The position numbers and the translations under genes were made by a program. DNA of 64,000 nucleotides, from NCBI RefSeq assembly GCF_014700075.1, contig NZ_JACXBU010000001.1, positions 806,001 through 870,000 of the forward strand, read 5' to 3'. The DNA comes from Pseudomonas sp. JM0905a. GTDB lineage: Bacteria > Pseudomonadota > Gammaproteobacteria > Pseudomonadales > Pseudomonadaceae. Each line of letters opens with the position of its first letter. The first letter of the stretch is position 1. A model generated the notes under the pieces. It was not told where the DNA came from. It searched no databases and saw only the letters and a list, made by a program, of their open reading frames with translations. Shown here one piece after another: positions 38,634-47,345 of the stretch.

Positions 38634-40256
38634 ATGACCAACAACAACCTCGAAGCCCTGTTCCCCACTGCCGACCAGATTCCCGAGCGTTACCGCCCCG
38701 GCGCGCCCATCGAGCAGCGCGAATACCTGGTGAACGGTGAGCTGCTGAGTTGGCAGGGGCCGCTGGCGGCGGTGCGCAGTCCGGTGTTCCTGGCGGGCGA
38801 GAAGGGCGATGAGCAGGTGGTGCTGGGCAGTACGCCGCTGCTGGATGCCGATGCCGCGTTGGCCGCGCTGGATGCCGCCGTTGCCGCCTACGACCACGGG
38901 CAGGGTGCCTGGCCGACGATGCGCGTGGCCGAGCGCATCCAGCATGTGGAGAAGTTCCTTGCCCGCATGCGCGAACAGCGCGAAGCGGTGGTCAGGCTGC
39001 TGATGTGGGAGATCGGCAAGAACCTCAAGGATTCCGAGAAGGAGTTCGACCGCACCTGCGACTACATCGTCGACACCATCGAGGCGCTCAAGGAGCTGGA
39101 CCGTCGCTCCAGCCGCTTCGAGCTGGAGCAGGGCACCCTTGGCCAGATCCGGCGCGTGCCGCTGGGCGTGGCGCTGTGCATGGGGCCGTACAACTACCCG
39201 TTGAATGAAACCTTCACCACCCTGATCCCGGCGCTGATCATGGGCAACACTGTGGTGTTCAAGCCGGCCAAGTTCGGGGTGCTGCTGATCCGCCCGTTGC
39301 TGGAGGCCTTCCGTGATAGCTTCCCGGCCGGGGTCATCAACGTCATCTACGGCCGTGGCCGCGAGACCGTCAGCGCCATCATGGCCAGCGGCAAGGTGGA
39401 CGTGTTCGCCTTCATCGGCACCCATTCCGGCGCCGCCGACCTGAAGAAGCTGCACCCGCGCCCGCATCGCCTGCGCGCGGCGCTGGGCCTGGACGCCAAG
39501 AACCCTGGCATCGTCCTGCCGAAGGTGGACCTGGACAACGCCGTCAACGAAGCCATCACCGGCGCGCTGTCGTTCAACGGCCAGCGCTGCACCGCGCTGA
39601 AGATCCTCTTCGTCCACGAAGACGTGCTCGAACCCTTCCTCGACAAGTTCTGCGCCAAGCTGGCCGCCCTCAAGCCCGGTATGCCCTGGGAGGACGGCGT
39701 GGCCCTGACGCCCCTGCCCGAACCGGGCAAGGTCGATTACCTCAATGCCCTGCTGGCGGACGCCGTGGCCAAGGGCGCCAAGGTGGTCAACGAGGGCGGC
39801 GGCAGCCACCGACAGAGCTTTTTCTATCCTGCCGTGCTGAGCCCGGTGAGCCCCGCGATGCGTCTCTATAACGAGGAGCAGTTCGGTCCGCTGATTCCGG
39901 TGGTGCCGTACCGCGAGGTGGAGGAGGTGATCGACTACGTGCTGCATTCCGACTACGGCCAGCAGCTCAGCCTGTTCGGCAACGACCCGGCCCAGGTCGG
40001 TCGCCTGGTGGATGCCTTCGCCAACCAGGTGGGGCGCATCAACATCAACGCCCAGTGCCAGCGCGGCCCGGACACCTTCCCGTTCAACGGCCGCAAGAAC
40101 TCCGCCGAAGGGACGCTGTCGGTACATGACGCCCTGCGGGTGTTCTCCATCCGCACCCTGGTGGCGACCAAGTTCCAGGCGGATAACAAGGAACTGGTCA
40201 GCGAGATCATCCGCAACCGCGAGTCGAACTTCCTGACCACGGATTACATTTTCTGA
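38634..40256 (+). CDS. gapN: NADP-dependent glyceraldehyde-3-phosphate dehydrogenase-like ALDH
   Basis: 540 residues of the aldehyde dehydrogenase superfamily. The catalytic Cys is in SFNGQRCTALKILF, the NAD(P)-binding region in VALCMGPYNYPLNETF and VVFKPAKFGVL. It would oxidise glyceraldehyde-3-phosphate directly to 3-phosphoglycerate, logical beside eda. The place of the usual general-base Glu (LELGGKNP in classic ALDHs) is ALGLDAKNP, so that Glu is absent; this may be a property of the subfamily. It starts at the ATG 38634 with GAGGAAAGCGCA upstream. Confidence 0.85.
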   Translation: MTNNNLEALFPTADQIPERYRPGAPIEQREYLVNGELLSWQGPLAAVRSPVFLAGEKGDEQVVLGSTPLLDADAALAALDAAVAAYDHGQGAWPTMRVAERIQHVEKFLARMREQREAVVRLLMWEIGKNLKDSEKEFDRTCDYIVDTIEALKELDRRSSRFELEQGTLGQIRRVPLGVALCMGPYNYPLNETFTTLIPALIMGNTVVFKPAKFGVLLIRPLLEAFRDSFPAGVINVIYGRGRETVSAIMASGKVDVFAFIGTHSGAADLKKLHPRPHRLRAALGLDAKNPGIVLPKVDLDNAVNEAITGALSFNGQRCTALKILFVHEDVLEPFLDKFCAKLAALKPGMPWEDGVALTPLPEPGKVDYLNALLADAVAKGAKVVNEGGGSHRQSFFYPAVLSPVSPAMRLYNEEQFGPLIPVVPYREVEEVIDYVLHSDYGQQLSLFGNDPAQVGRLVDAFANQVGRININAQCQRGPDTFPFNGRKNSAEGTLSVHDALRVFSIRTLVATKFQADNKELVSEIIRNRESNFLTTDYIF

Positions 40257-40281
40257 GGCGGGTGGCAGGGCGGAGGATTTC

Positions 40282-40380
40282 TGTAGGGGCGAATTCATTC
40301 GCCAAGCAGGCCGAAGGTCTGCCCTGCAGGATCGATCTGGGGCACTGCGTGCCCCTTGGCGAATGAATTAGCCCCTACAA
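40282..40380. repeat. REP doublet between gapN and aroE-like gene
   Basis: Complete unit TGTAGGGGCGAATTCATTCG to CGAATGAATTAGCCCCTACA with a GGGGCACTGCGTGCCCC core. Confidence 0.75.
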
Positions 40381-40414
40381 GTATCTTGCTCGAATTCGGT
40401 TAACGGAGATTCCA

Positions 40415-41317
40415 ATGCCCCGCCCCATCAGCCGCGACACGCGGCTCTGCATGTCGCTGTCCGGCCGCCCCGGCAATTTCGGCACGCGCTTTCACAACTA
40501 CCTCTACGAAGCCCTCGACCTGGACTTCGTCTACAAGGCCTTCACCACCACCGACTTGCCGGCGGCCATCGGCGGCATTCGCGCCCTGGGCATCCGTGGT
40601 TGCGCGGTGTCCATGCCGTTCAAGGAGGCCTGCATCCCGCTGCTGGACGAACTGGATGCCTCGGCTTCGGCCATCGACTCGGTCAACACCATCGTTGCCG
40701 ACAACGGCTGGCTGAAGGGCTACAACACCGACTACAGCGCCGTGGCCAGCCTGCTGGCGAGCCACGCCGTGCCGCGTGACATTCGCTTCGCCGTGCGTGG
40801 CAGCGGCGGCATGGCCAAAGCCGTGGCCAGCGCCTTTCGCGATAGCGGTTACCGCCACGGCAGCATAGTCGCGCGCAACCCGCAGAGCGGTCCGACGCTG
40901 GCCCGGGGCTGTGGATATGCATGGCTGACGGAGCTGGGCGACGAGCAACCGCAGATGCTGGTCAACGTCACCCCGCTGGGCATGGAAGGCGGCCCGGAAG
41001 CCGACGCCCTGGCCTTCACCCGCGAACAGGTGGCGGCAGCGAACTGGGTTTTCGACGTGGTGGCGCTGCCGGTGGAAACACCACTGATCCGTTTCGCCCG
41101 CGAGCTGGGCAAGCCGGTGATCACTGGCGCCGAGGTGATCGTGCTACAGGCGGTGGAGCAGTTCGTGCTCTACACCGGCGTGCGGCCGGAGGCGGAGTTG
41201 ATCGAGAAGGCGGCGGAGTTTGCTCGGGGGAGAGAATCACCTGTGGGGGCGATTTCAATCGCTAAGGGGCACGCAGTGCCCCCAAAAGGGCAGACCTGCG
41301 GCCTGCCTAGCGAATGA
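40415..41317 (+). CDS. Shikimate 5-dehydrogenase-like protein with REP-encoded tail
   Basis: 300 residues, AroE family. Substrate residues are visible (CMSLSGRPGNFGTRFHN, catalytic Lys in GCAVSMPFKEAC, Asp in GYNTDYSAVASLL), and the dinucleotide loop is VRGSGGMAKAVASAF. It probably reduces or oxidises a shikimate/quinate-like compound; it is the SdhL-like branch and not the biosynthetic AroE. The natural C-terminus appears to be AELIEKAAEFARG; the following 25 residues (PVGAISIAKGHAVPPKGQTC and so on) are translated from a REP element that also provides the stop. Confidence 0.85.
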   Translation: MPRPISRDTRLCMSLSGRPGNFGTRFHNYLYEALDLDFVYKAFTTTDLPAAIGGIRALGIRGCAVSMPFKEACIPLLDELDASASAIDSVNTIVADNGWLKGYNTDYSAVASLLASHAVPRDIRFAVRGSGGMAKAVASAFRDSGYRHGSIVARNPQSGPTLARGCGYAWLTELGDEQPQMLVNVTPLGMEGGPEADALAFTREQVAAANWVFDVVALPVETPLIRFARELGKPVITGAEVIVLQAVEQFVLYTGVRPEAELIEKAAEFARGRESPVGAISIAKGHAVPPKGQTCGLPSE

Positions 41318-41331
41318 ATTCGCCCCCACAA
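41242..41331. repeat. REP doublet overlapping the aroE-like 3' end
   Basis: TGTGGGGGCGATTTCAATCG to CGAATGAATTCGCCCCCACA with a GGGGCACGCAGTGCCCC core. The TGA in GAATGAATT at 41315 terminates the upstream gene. Confidence 0.8.
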
Positions 41332-41364
41332 TAGGGAAAAGGCATTCCGCAGTAGGGCGGAGAC

Positions 41365-41841
41365 TCAACCCTCCGGCAGATTCGCGTAGATCTTTTCCAG
41401 CGTGCCGTTGAGCTTGGCGATCTGGGCCTCGGTGAGGTCCTTGAAGCTATTGGTGAAGATGTGCGCGGTGTTCACCTGAATCTCTTCCACCATGCGCCGG
41501 CCCTTCTCGGTGATGGTCACCTGGGTGACGCGGCCGTCATTGCTGCAGGGGGCGGTGTCCACCAGGCCGTCATCCTTCATGCGGTAGACGATCTTGGTGA
41601 CGGTGGAGAGCTTGGCGATGGCGTGCTCGGAAATCTCCGAGATGCTCGACTGGCCGTTCTCCTTGAGGATGAAGAGGATGCGCCAGCGCGGGATGTCCAG
41701 GTCGATTTTCTTCAGGGTCTTTTCCATGGCCATGTTGTAGCGGCCATAGACGCGGGCGATCCAGTAGAAGGGGAATTCCTCCTTCTTGAAGTCGTCGCTG
41801 GCGGGGTTGTAACGGTTGAGGCGCTTTTTCGGGGTGCTCAT
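41365..41841 (-). CDS. iacR: MarR-family regulator, probable IacR
   Basis: 158 residues. A winged HTH occupies roughly residues 50-125 (ISEISEHAIAKLSTVTKIVY, DGRVTQVTITEKGRRM), with the N-terminal PFYWIARVYGRYNMAMEKTL helix. IAA-degradation clusters are controlled by a MarR repressor, IacR, that releases DNA on binding IAA; identity here rests on class and position beside the iac genes. A large nested palindrome lies 45-82 bp upstream of its start. It is last on the minus-strand side of the module. Confidence 0.75.
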   Translation of the reverse strand: MSTPKKRLNRYNPASDDFKKEEFPFYWIARVYGRYNMAMEKTLKKIDLDIPRWRILFILKENGQSSISEISEHAIAKLSTVTKIVYRMKDDGLVDTAPCSNDGRVTQVTITEKGRRMVEEIQVNTAHIFTNSFKDLTEAQIAKLNGTLEKIYANLPEG

Positions 41842-41885
41842 GCGAGTGGGGCAAGGTTCCTGCTGACAGGGGGAGAGTTATAGGG

Positions 41886-41923
41886 GGTTGCGCGTGGGCT
41901 GTCGACAGCCATATGGCGCAACC
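41886..41923. promoter_or_regulatory. Nested palindrome upstream of iacR
   Basis: Outer arms GGTTGCGC (41886-41893) and GCGCAACC (41916-41923) enclose a perfect 14-bp palindrome GGCTGTCGACAGCC (41897-41910). The position before iacR suits an autoregulatory operator; it could also fold in RNA at the end of the MCP transcript. Confidence 0.45.
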
Positions 41924-41942
41924 TTGACCCCAATCAGGGCCC

Positions 41943-41967
41943 GCCGGCTGCCGCGGGGGCAGCCGGC
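41943..41967 (-). terminator. Hairpin after the MCP gene
   Basis: 10-bp arms GCCGGCTGCC and GGCAGCCGGC with a 5-base loop, six bases past the MCP stop. No T-run is visible. Confidence 0.5.
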
Positions 41968-41972
41968 AGTGT

Positions 41973-43523
41973 TCAGCCGTGCAGGAACCGCTCGGCCAGG
42001 TCGAGCTGGGAGTGGGCCAGCTGGTGCAGCTCCTGGCCGATCTGGGTGCTGCGCTGGGCCTGGCCGGCGCTCTGTTCGGCGAGTCCGGCGATCCTCGCGA
42101 TCTGCCGGCTGATTTCCTCGGCCACCTGGCCCTGTTCCTCGATGGCGGTGGCCATCTGCAGGCTCATGCCGCTGATCTGGCCGACCTCTCCACTGATCCG
42201 CCGCAGGGCATCGCGCACCTGTTCCACATCCGCGCTCGACTGCTGCGCCGCCTGCTCACCCCGTTGCGCGGTGGCCAGGGCCTGGGCGCTGCCGCTGCGC
42301 AGGCGCGCGATGGACTGCTGGATCTGCCCGGTAGAATCACGGGTGCGCGAGGCGAGGGTGCGCACTTCGTCGGCCACCACCGCGAAACCGCGACCGGACT
42401 CGCCGGCGCGGGCCGCTTCGATGGCGGCGTTCAGTGCCAGCAGGTTGGTCTGCTCTGCGATGCTCTGGATCACCTCGGCGATGCCGCTGATGGAGTCGAT
42501 GGATTCGGCGAGCTGATCCACTGCCTGGCCGATGTCTTCCACCGAAGACTGCAGCGCCTGCATCGATGCCTGGCTCTGGCCGGCCAGCCGCTCACCGTCG
42601 CGGGCCAATTCGTCCACCGCCTGGGTGGCGCCAGCGCTGTGTTGCAGGTTGCGCGACAGCTCCTGGATGGTGCTGCTCATCTGCTGGATGGCCGCCGCCG
42701 ACTGTTCGGTTTCTTCGAGCTGGCGTTCCAGTTGGCCGGCCTCGCTGGCCACCAGGGCTGAAGACTCCCCGGCACGATTGCGCAGGATGTCGCCGTTGAT
42801 ATGGATGCGCGCCATCACCGTGCGCAGGCGCAGCTGCAGGTTGCCCAAGGCCATGTCCAGCAGGGCATCGGCGCCGCCGCGCGGGCTGTAGGCCGGTGCC
42901 AGCAGCGGATCGCTGTACACCTGTGGATAACTCGCCAGACCCCGAATCACGCCGCGTTGGCGTACGTGGGTGGCCTGCAGGCTGATGGCCCCAAGCCCGC
43001 CGAGCAGCACGAGGCTAAGACCGGCATCCAGTAGCCCGGCCAGGGTGGCGCCGGCCAGCAGCACGCCACCGAGTGCGGCGACGCTGTGTTCGCCCAGCAG
43101 GCGCAGCGCCCGTGTCGCGACGGGATCGGCCGGCTTGCCGTGGCGCAGGCGCGCATAGAGGGCGTCGGCGCGCAGGCAGCCGGCGCGGTCCATGGGGTGA
43201 TAGACGGTGCCCAGCGCCACCAACTGGCCGCCCTCGAACAGTGGCACCACGTAGAGGTCGCTCCAGAACACGCCGCCTTCCTGGTGACGGGCCATCAGCG
43301 GGCCGTTCCAGGGCACGCCGGCGCGCAGCGTCTGCCACATGCGCTCGATGACCACGGCGGGCATGCCGGGGTGATTGATAGTGCTGAAGGGCTGGTTCAG
43401 CAGTTGCTCGCGACGGTAGCCGCACATGTCCAAGTAGGCGTCGTTGCAGTGCAGCAGTCGGCCTTCCGGGTCGAGGCGGGAAATCGGGGGCTCCGCAAAA
43501 ACCGGGGCAGGGGATGGCTTCAT
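41973..43523 (-). CDS. PAS-domain chemoreceptor (Aer-like MCP) of the iac module
   Basis: 516 residues. N-terminal PAS domain ([48 protein letters not shown]), a hydrophobic hairpin near residues 145-185, then an MCP signalling domain with the tip [33 protein letters not shown] starts at 43523 after GGAGGACACT. With no periplasmic domain it should sense internally, through the PAS pocket. Placement between iacR and the importer suggests chemotaxis toward IAA or a metabolite, which is inference. Confidence 0.85.
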   Translation of the reverse strand: MKPSPAPVFAEPPISRLDPEGRLLHCNDAYLDMCGYRREQLLNQPFSTINHPGMPAVVIERMWQTLRAGVPWNGPLMARHQEGGVFWSDLYVVPLFEGGQLVALGTVYHPMDRAGCLRADALYARLRHGKPADPVATRALRLLGEHSVAALGGVLLAGATLAGLLDAGLSLVLLGGLGAISLQATHVRQRGVIRGLASYPQVYSDPLLAPAYSPRGGADALLDMALGNLQLRLRTVMARIHINGDILRNRAGESSALVASEAGQLERQLEETEQSAAAIQQMSSTIQELSRNLQHSAGATQAVDELARDGERLAGQSQASMQALQSSVEDIGQAVDQLAESIDSISGIAEVIQSIAEQTNLLALNAAIEAARAGESGRGFAVVADEVRTLASRTRDSTGQIQQSIARLRSGSAQALATAQRGEQAAQQSSADVEQVRDALRRISGEVGQISGMSLQMATAIEEQGQVAEEISRQIARIAGLAEQSAGQAQRSTQIGQELHQLAHSQLDLAERFLHG

Positions 43524-43569
43524 AGTGTCCTCCGTGGACGGGGCCCGACCTTGCGGCCGGGCCTTCACA

Positions 43570-44361
43570 TCAGCTGGCGAGCATCTCCTGGTGCTTGCTG
43601 GCCAGGCCCAGGTAGGCCTCGATCACGCGCGGGTCATCGGCCAGTTGCGCGGCAGGCCCTTGCATGGCGATCTGGCCCGTCTCCAGCACGTAGGCGTAGT
43701 CGGCCACGCGCAGGGCGGCGCGGGCGTTCTGTTCCACCAGCAGGATGGAGACCCCCTGCTGGCGCAGGGTGGCGATGATGCGGAAGATCTCGCGAGTGAT
43801 CAGCGGCGCCAGGCCCAGGCTGGGTTCGTCCAGCATCAGCAGCTTTGGCTTGGCCATCAGCGCACGGCCCACGGCGAGCATCTGCCGCTCACCGCCGGAT
43901 AGGGTGGCGGCCAGTTGGTCGCGGCGTTCCCACAGGCGCGGGAACAGGTCGTAGACCTCCTTGAGGGTTTCGCCGTGGTCGCGCTTGCCGCTGCGGTGGC
44001 GCTGGAAGGCGCCGAGCAGCAGGTTGTCGGCCACCGTCATGCTGCCGAACAGCTCGCGCTTCTCTGGCACCAGGCCGAGGCCGCGCGACACCATCACTTC
44101 CACTTCCGGCACCACCTCCAGGCTGCCGTCGAAGGCGACCCGGCCACGGGAGCCGAGCACGCCCATGATGGCGGAGAGCAGGGTAGTCTTCCCGGCGCCG
44201 TTGGGGCCGATCACGGTGACGATCTGCCCTTGGCCGACGGTCAAGCTGGCGTTGCTCAGGGCCTCCACCTTGCCGTAGGCGACGCACAGGTCGCTGACGT
44301 CCAGCACAGGGTTGGAGACGCGGTTCTCTGGCTGCTTCAGGTCTTGAATCGGCATGTTCAT
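43570..44361 (-). CDS. LIV-type ABC importer ATPase (LivF-like)
   Basis: 263 residues. Walker [19 protein letters not shown], signature [17 protein letters not shown], Walker [15 protein letters not shown] and switch [11 protein letters not shown] are all of LivF type. The ATG at 44361 overlaps the stop of the upstream fusion gene (TGATG) with GGAGG before it; in-frame starts at 44364 (GTG) and 44355 are possible. It belongs to the four-gene importer oriented away from the iac enzymes. Confidence 0.92.
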   Translation of the reverse strand: MNMPIQDLKQPENRVSNPVLDVSDLCVAYGKVEALSNASLTVGQGQIVTVIGPNGAGKTTLLSAIMGVLGSRGRVAFDGSLEVVPEVEVMVSRGLGLVPEKRELFGSMTVADNLLLGAFQRHRSGKRDHGETLKEVYDLFPRLWERRDQLAATLSGGERQMLAVGRALMAKPKLLMLDEPSLGLAPLITREIFRIIATLRQQGVSILLVEQNARAALRVADYAYVLETGQIAMQGPAAQLADDPRVIEAYLGLASKHQEMLAS

Positions 44362-46160
44362 CACTCAGCACCTCCGAGATAGGCTTCCAGCACCGCCGGG
44401 TCTTTCTGTACGTCGGCTGGCAGGCCGTAGGCGATGCGCTGGCCGAATTCCATCACCACCACGCGGTCCACCAGGCCCATGACGAAGTCCATGTCGTGCT
44501 CTACCAGGAGAATCGCCATACCTTCGCTGCGCAGGCGGCTGAGAAGGATGCCGAGGGCTTCCTTCTCCTTGTGACGCAGGCCGGCAGCCGGCTCGTCGAG
44601 CAGCAGCAGGCAAGGGTTGGCGCACAGGGCGCGAGCGATTTCGAGGATGCGTTGCTGACCCAGGGCCAGGCTGCCGGCTTCCGCGTGCAGGTAGTCACCC
44701 AGGCCGACCCGTTCCAGTTGGCGGCGGGCTTCGGCGAGCAGTTCGGCCTCCTCGCTGCGGTCCAGGCGCAGGGCTGCACTGAGCACGCCCTTGTGGCCGC
44801 GCAGGTGGGCGCCGATGGCGACGTTCTCCAGCGCGCTCATTTCCGGCAGCAGCTTCACATGCTGGAAGGTGCGGCTCATGCCCATGCGGGCGATCGCGCG
44901 CGACGGGATGCCGTTGATGCGCTGGCCTCGGAACAGCACGTCGCCCGAGGTAGGGGTGTCCACCCCCGAGAGTTGGTTGAACAGGGTGCTCTTGCCGGCA
45001 CCGTTGGGGCCGATCAGGGCGAGGATTTCCCCGGCGCGCACGTCCAGGTTCATCTCGTTGTTGGCCACCAGGCCACCGAAGCGTCGGGTGACGTTGCGGG
45101 CTTCCAGCAGCACTTCGCCGGCCGTCGGCAGCTCGCGACGGGGCAGTTCGGCTGCGTCGTCCAGATCGCGGGCGGCCTTGCGCGGTTTCCAGGCATCCGG
45201 CACCAGGCGCAGCAGCAGCGGCCAGAGGCCGCCCGGCGCGCGCTGCATCAGCAGCACAATGACGATGCCGAAAACGATCACCTCGTAATTACCGGTGCTA
45301 CCCAGCAGCTGCGGCAGCAGATCCTGCAGCCACTGCTTGAGCATGGTCAGCACGCCGGCGCCGAGGAGCGCACCCCAGACGCTGGCCACGCCGCCGATCA
45401 GCGCCATGAACAGGTAGTCGATACCCATGTGCAGGCCGAAGGGGGTGGGGTTCACGAAGCGTTGGGTGTGGGCGTAGAGCCAGCCGGAGATGGCGGCGAA
45501 CAGGGCGGAGATGAGGAAGATCACCATCTTCGCGCGGAAGGTGTTCACGCCCATCGACTCGGCCATCAACTGACCGCCCTTGAGGGCGCGGATGGCGCGG
45601 CCCTCGCGGGAATCCAGGAGGTTCTGGGTGATCAGCATGGCGCAGAGCATCACGGCCCAGATCAGGTAGTAGATCTCCTCGCCCTTGTTCAGCTCCCAGC
45701 CGAACAGCGAGATCGACGGCAGGCCGCTGACGCCAGTGTGGCCGCCGAGGGATTCCAGGGTGCCGAACAGGTAGTACAGCGACAGGCCCCAGGCGATGGT
45801 GCCCAGCGGCAGGTAATGCCCGGAGAGCTTGAGGGTCAGCGCGCCCAGCAGCAGGGCCACCGCCCCGGTGAGCGCCAGGCCCACCAGCAGCGTCAGCCAG
45901 GGCGAGGCGCTGGCCCAGGCGAGCCAGCCCGGCAGGTCCTGCACTGTGGTCAGGTAGGCGCTGGTATAGGCGCCCAGACCAACGAAGGCGGCCTGGCCGA
46001 AGCTGGTCATGCCACCGACGCCGGTCAGCAGCACCAGGCCGAGAACCACCAGTGTGTAGAGGCCGATGTAGTTGAGCAGGGTGACGTAGTAGGGCGGCAA
46101 CACCAACGGCGCAACGCCGAGCACAGCCACCAGGGCGAGAATCAGGTAACGCGGTTTCAT
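44361..46160 (-). CDS. Fused LIV-type permease (LivM) and ATPase (LivG)
   Basis: 599 residues. Residues ~1-325 are a LivM-like permease with many hydrophobic helices ([36 protein letters not shown]). After a linker near 325-345 comes a LivG-like ATPase: [64 protein letters not shown]. The usual two genes are one polypeptide here. It overlaps livH by four bases and livF by one base, so the importer is a tight operon. Confidence 0.93.
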   Translation of the reverse strand: MKPRYLILALVAVLGVAPLVLPPYYVTLLNYIGLYTLVVLGLVLLTGVGGMTSFGQAAFVGLGAYTSAYLTTVQDLPGWLAWASASPWLTLLVGLALTGAVALLLGALTLKLSGHYLPLGTIAWGLSLYYLFGTLESLGGHTGVSGLPSISLFGWELNKGEEIYYLIWAVMLCAMLITQNLLDSREGRAIRALKGGQLMAESMGVNTFRAKMVIFLISALFAAISGWLYAHTQRFVNPTPFGLHMGIDYLFMALIGGVASVWGALLGAGVLTMLKQWLQDLLPQLLGSTGNYEVIVFGIVIVLLMQRAPGGLWPLLLRLVPDAWKPRKAARDLDDAAELPRRELPTAGEVLLEARNVTRRFGGLVANNEMNLDVRAGEILALIGPNGAGKSTLFNQLSGVDTPTSGDVLFRGQRINGIPSRAIARMGMSRTFQHVKLLPEMSALENVAIGAHLRGHKGVLSAALRLDRSEEAELLAEARRQLERVGLGDYLHAEAGSLALGQQRILEIARALCANPCLLLLDEPAAGLRHKEKEALGILLSRLRSEGMAILLVEHDMDFVMGLVDRVVVMEFGQRIAYGLPADVQKDPAVLEAYLGGAE

Positions 46161-47194
46161 TCATCGTCCTCCACGTGACGGCTGGTGAGGGAGCGCCAGA
46201 GCAGGAACGGGATGATCAGCGTGAAGACGATGATTTCCTTGTAGGTGCTGGCCCAGAACATCGAAAAGGCCTCGATCAGGCCTACGCCCAGCGCGCCGAG
46301 GGCAGCCGCCGGGTAGCTCACCAGGCCGCCGATGATGGCGCCGACGAAACCCTTGAGGCTGATGACGAAGCCTGAGTCGAAGTAGAGGGTGGTGATGGGG
46401 GCGATGAGGATGCCCGACAGCGCGCCGATGAAAGTCGCCAGGGCGAAGGTGGCCTTGCCCGCGAGCGTCGGCGAGATGCCCATCAGCCGCGCGCCCAGGC
46501 GGTTCACCGCGGTGGCGCGCAGGGCCTTGCCATAGAGGCTGCGTTCGAAGAACAGGAACAGGCCGATGATAAGTGCCAGGGACACGGCGATCACCCACAG
46601 GGTCTGGCTGTTGAAGGTCACCGGGCCGAGGGTCAGGCCGGCTTCGGAGAAGGGCTCCGTGCGGGCGCCTTCGGGGCCGAACATCAGCAGGCCGATGCCG
46701 ACCATGGCCACGTGCATGGCGATGGAGACGATCAGCAGCACCAGCGAACTCGCCGAGGCAATCGGTTGGAATACCAGGCGATAGAGCTGCGGGCCGAGCG
46801 GTACTACCAGGGCGAGGGTGAGCAGCGCCTGGATCGCCATGGGCAGTTCGGCAAGCGGCAGGCTGCGCACCAGGCCGACCATGGCCAGGGCATAGGCGAG
46901 CTTGGGGAGTATCCGTTTCGGGAAGCGGAAGCCGCGGCTGGCGCGGGTCGCGTCATACAGGTCCATAGTGCAGTCGGCGAGGGTCAGTGCGAGGAGCAGC
47001 CAGACCACGGCGGTGGGCTGGCCGGCCTGCAGGCTGGCCATGGCCAGGGCGCCGTAGGTGACGAACTCGCCCTGGGGGATCAGCAGGATGCGCGTGACGG
47101 TGAAGACCAGCAGGAGCGACAAGGCCAGCAGCGCATAGATGGCGCCGTTGGTGATGCCGTCCTGGCCGAGCAGCAGGGCTATCTGGAGATTCAT
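46157..47194 (-). CDS. LIV-type ABC importer permease (LivH-like)
   Basis: 345 residues, about nine hydrophobic helices. Begins MNLQIALLLGQDGITNGAIY, typical of LivH, and carries ATAVNRLGARLMGISPTLAG and FVGAIIGGLVSYPAAALGAL. It is longer than classic LivH (about 300) because of an insert near residues 75-130. It forms the channel with the fused LivM part. Confidence 0.92.
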   Translation of the reverse strand: MNLQIALLLGQDGITNGAIYALLALSLLLVFTVTRILLIPQGEFVTYGALAMASLQAGQPTAVVWLLLALTLADCTMDLYDATRASRGFRFPKRILPKLAYALAMVGLVRSLPLAELPMAIQALLTLALVVPLGPQLYRLVFQPIASASSLVLLIVSIAMHVAMVGIGLLMFGPEGARTEPFSEAGLTLGPVTFNSQTLWVIAVSLALIIGLFLFFERSLYGKALRATAVNRLGARLMGISPTLAGKATFALATFIGALSGILIAPITTLYFDSGFVISLKGFVGAIIGGLVSYPAAALGALGVGLIEAFSMFWASTYKEIIVFTLIIPFLLWRSLTSRHVEDDE

Positions 47195-47240
47195 GGTGGG
47201 AACTCTTGTTGCGGTATGGGGCGCGCGAGGCGATCAGTGC

Positions 47241-47326
47241 GTAGGGGGGGATGACGCTTTTTTCATCCACCTTCGGCGTTCGGCCGGGCTCCGCCTGGTG
47301 GACATGAAAGGCGATGTCCACCCTAC
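47241..47326. repeat. Inverted repeat, GTAGGGTGGAC family
   Basis: GTAGGGGGGATGACGC to GGCGATGTCCACCCTAC with inner TTCATCCACC, between the binding protein gene and livH. Relative of 25171-25254. Confidence 0.6.
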
Positions 47327-47345
47327 GAGAGCCCAGGCCTGAGGA

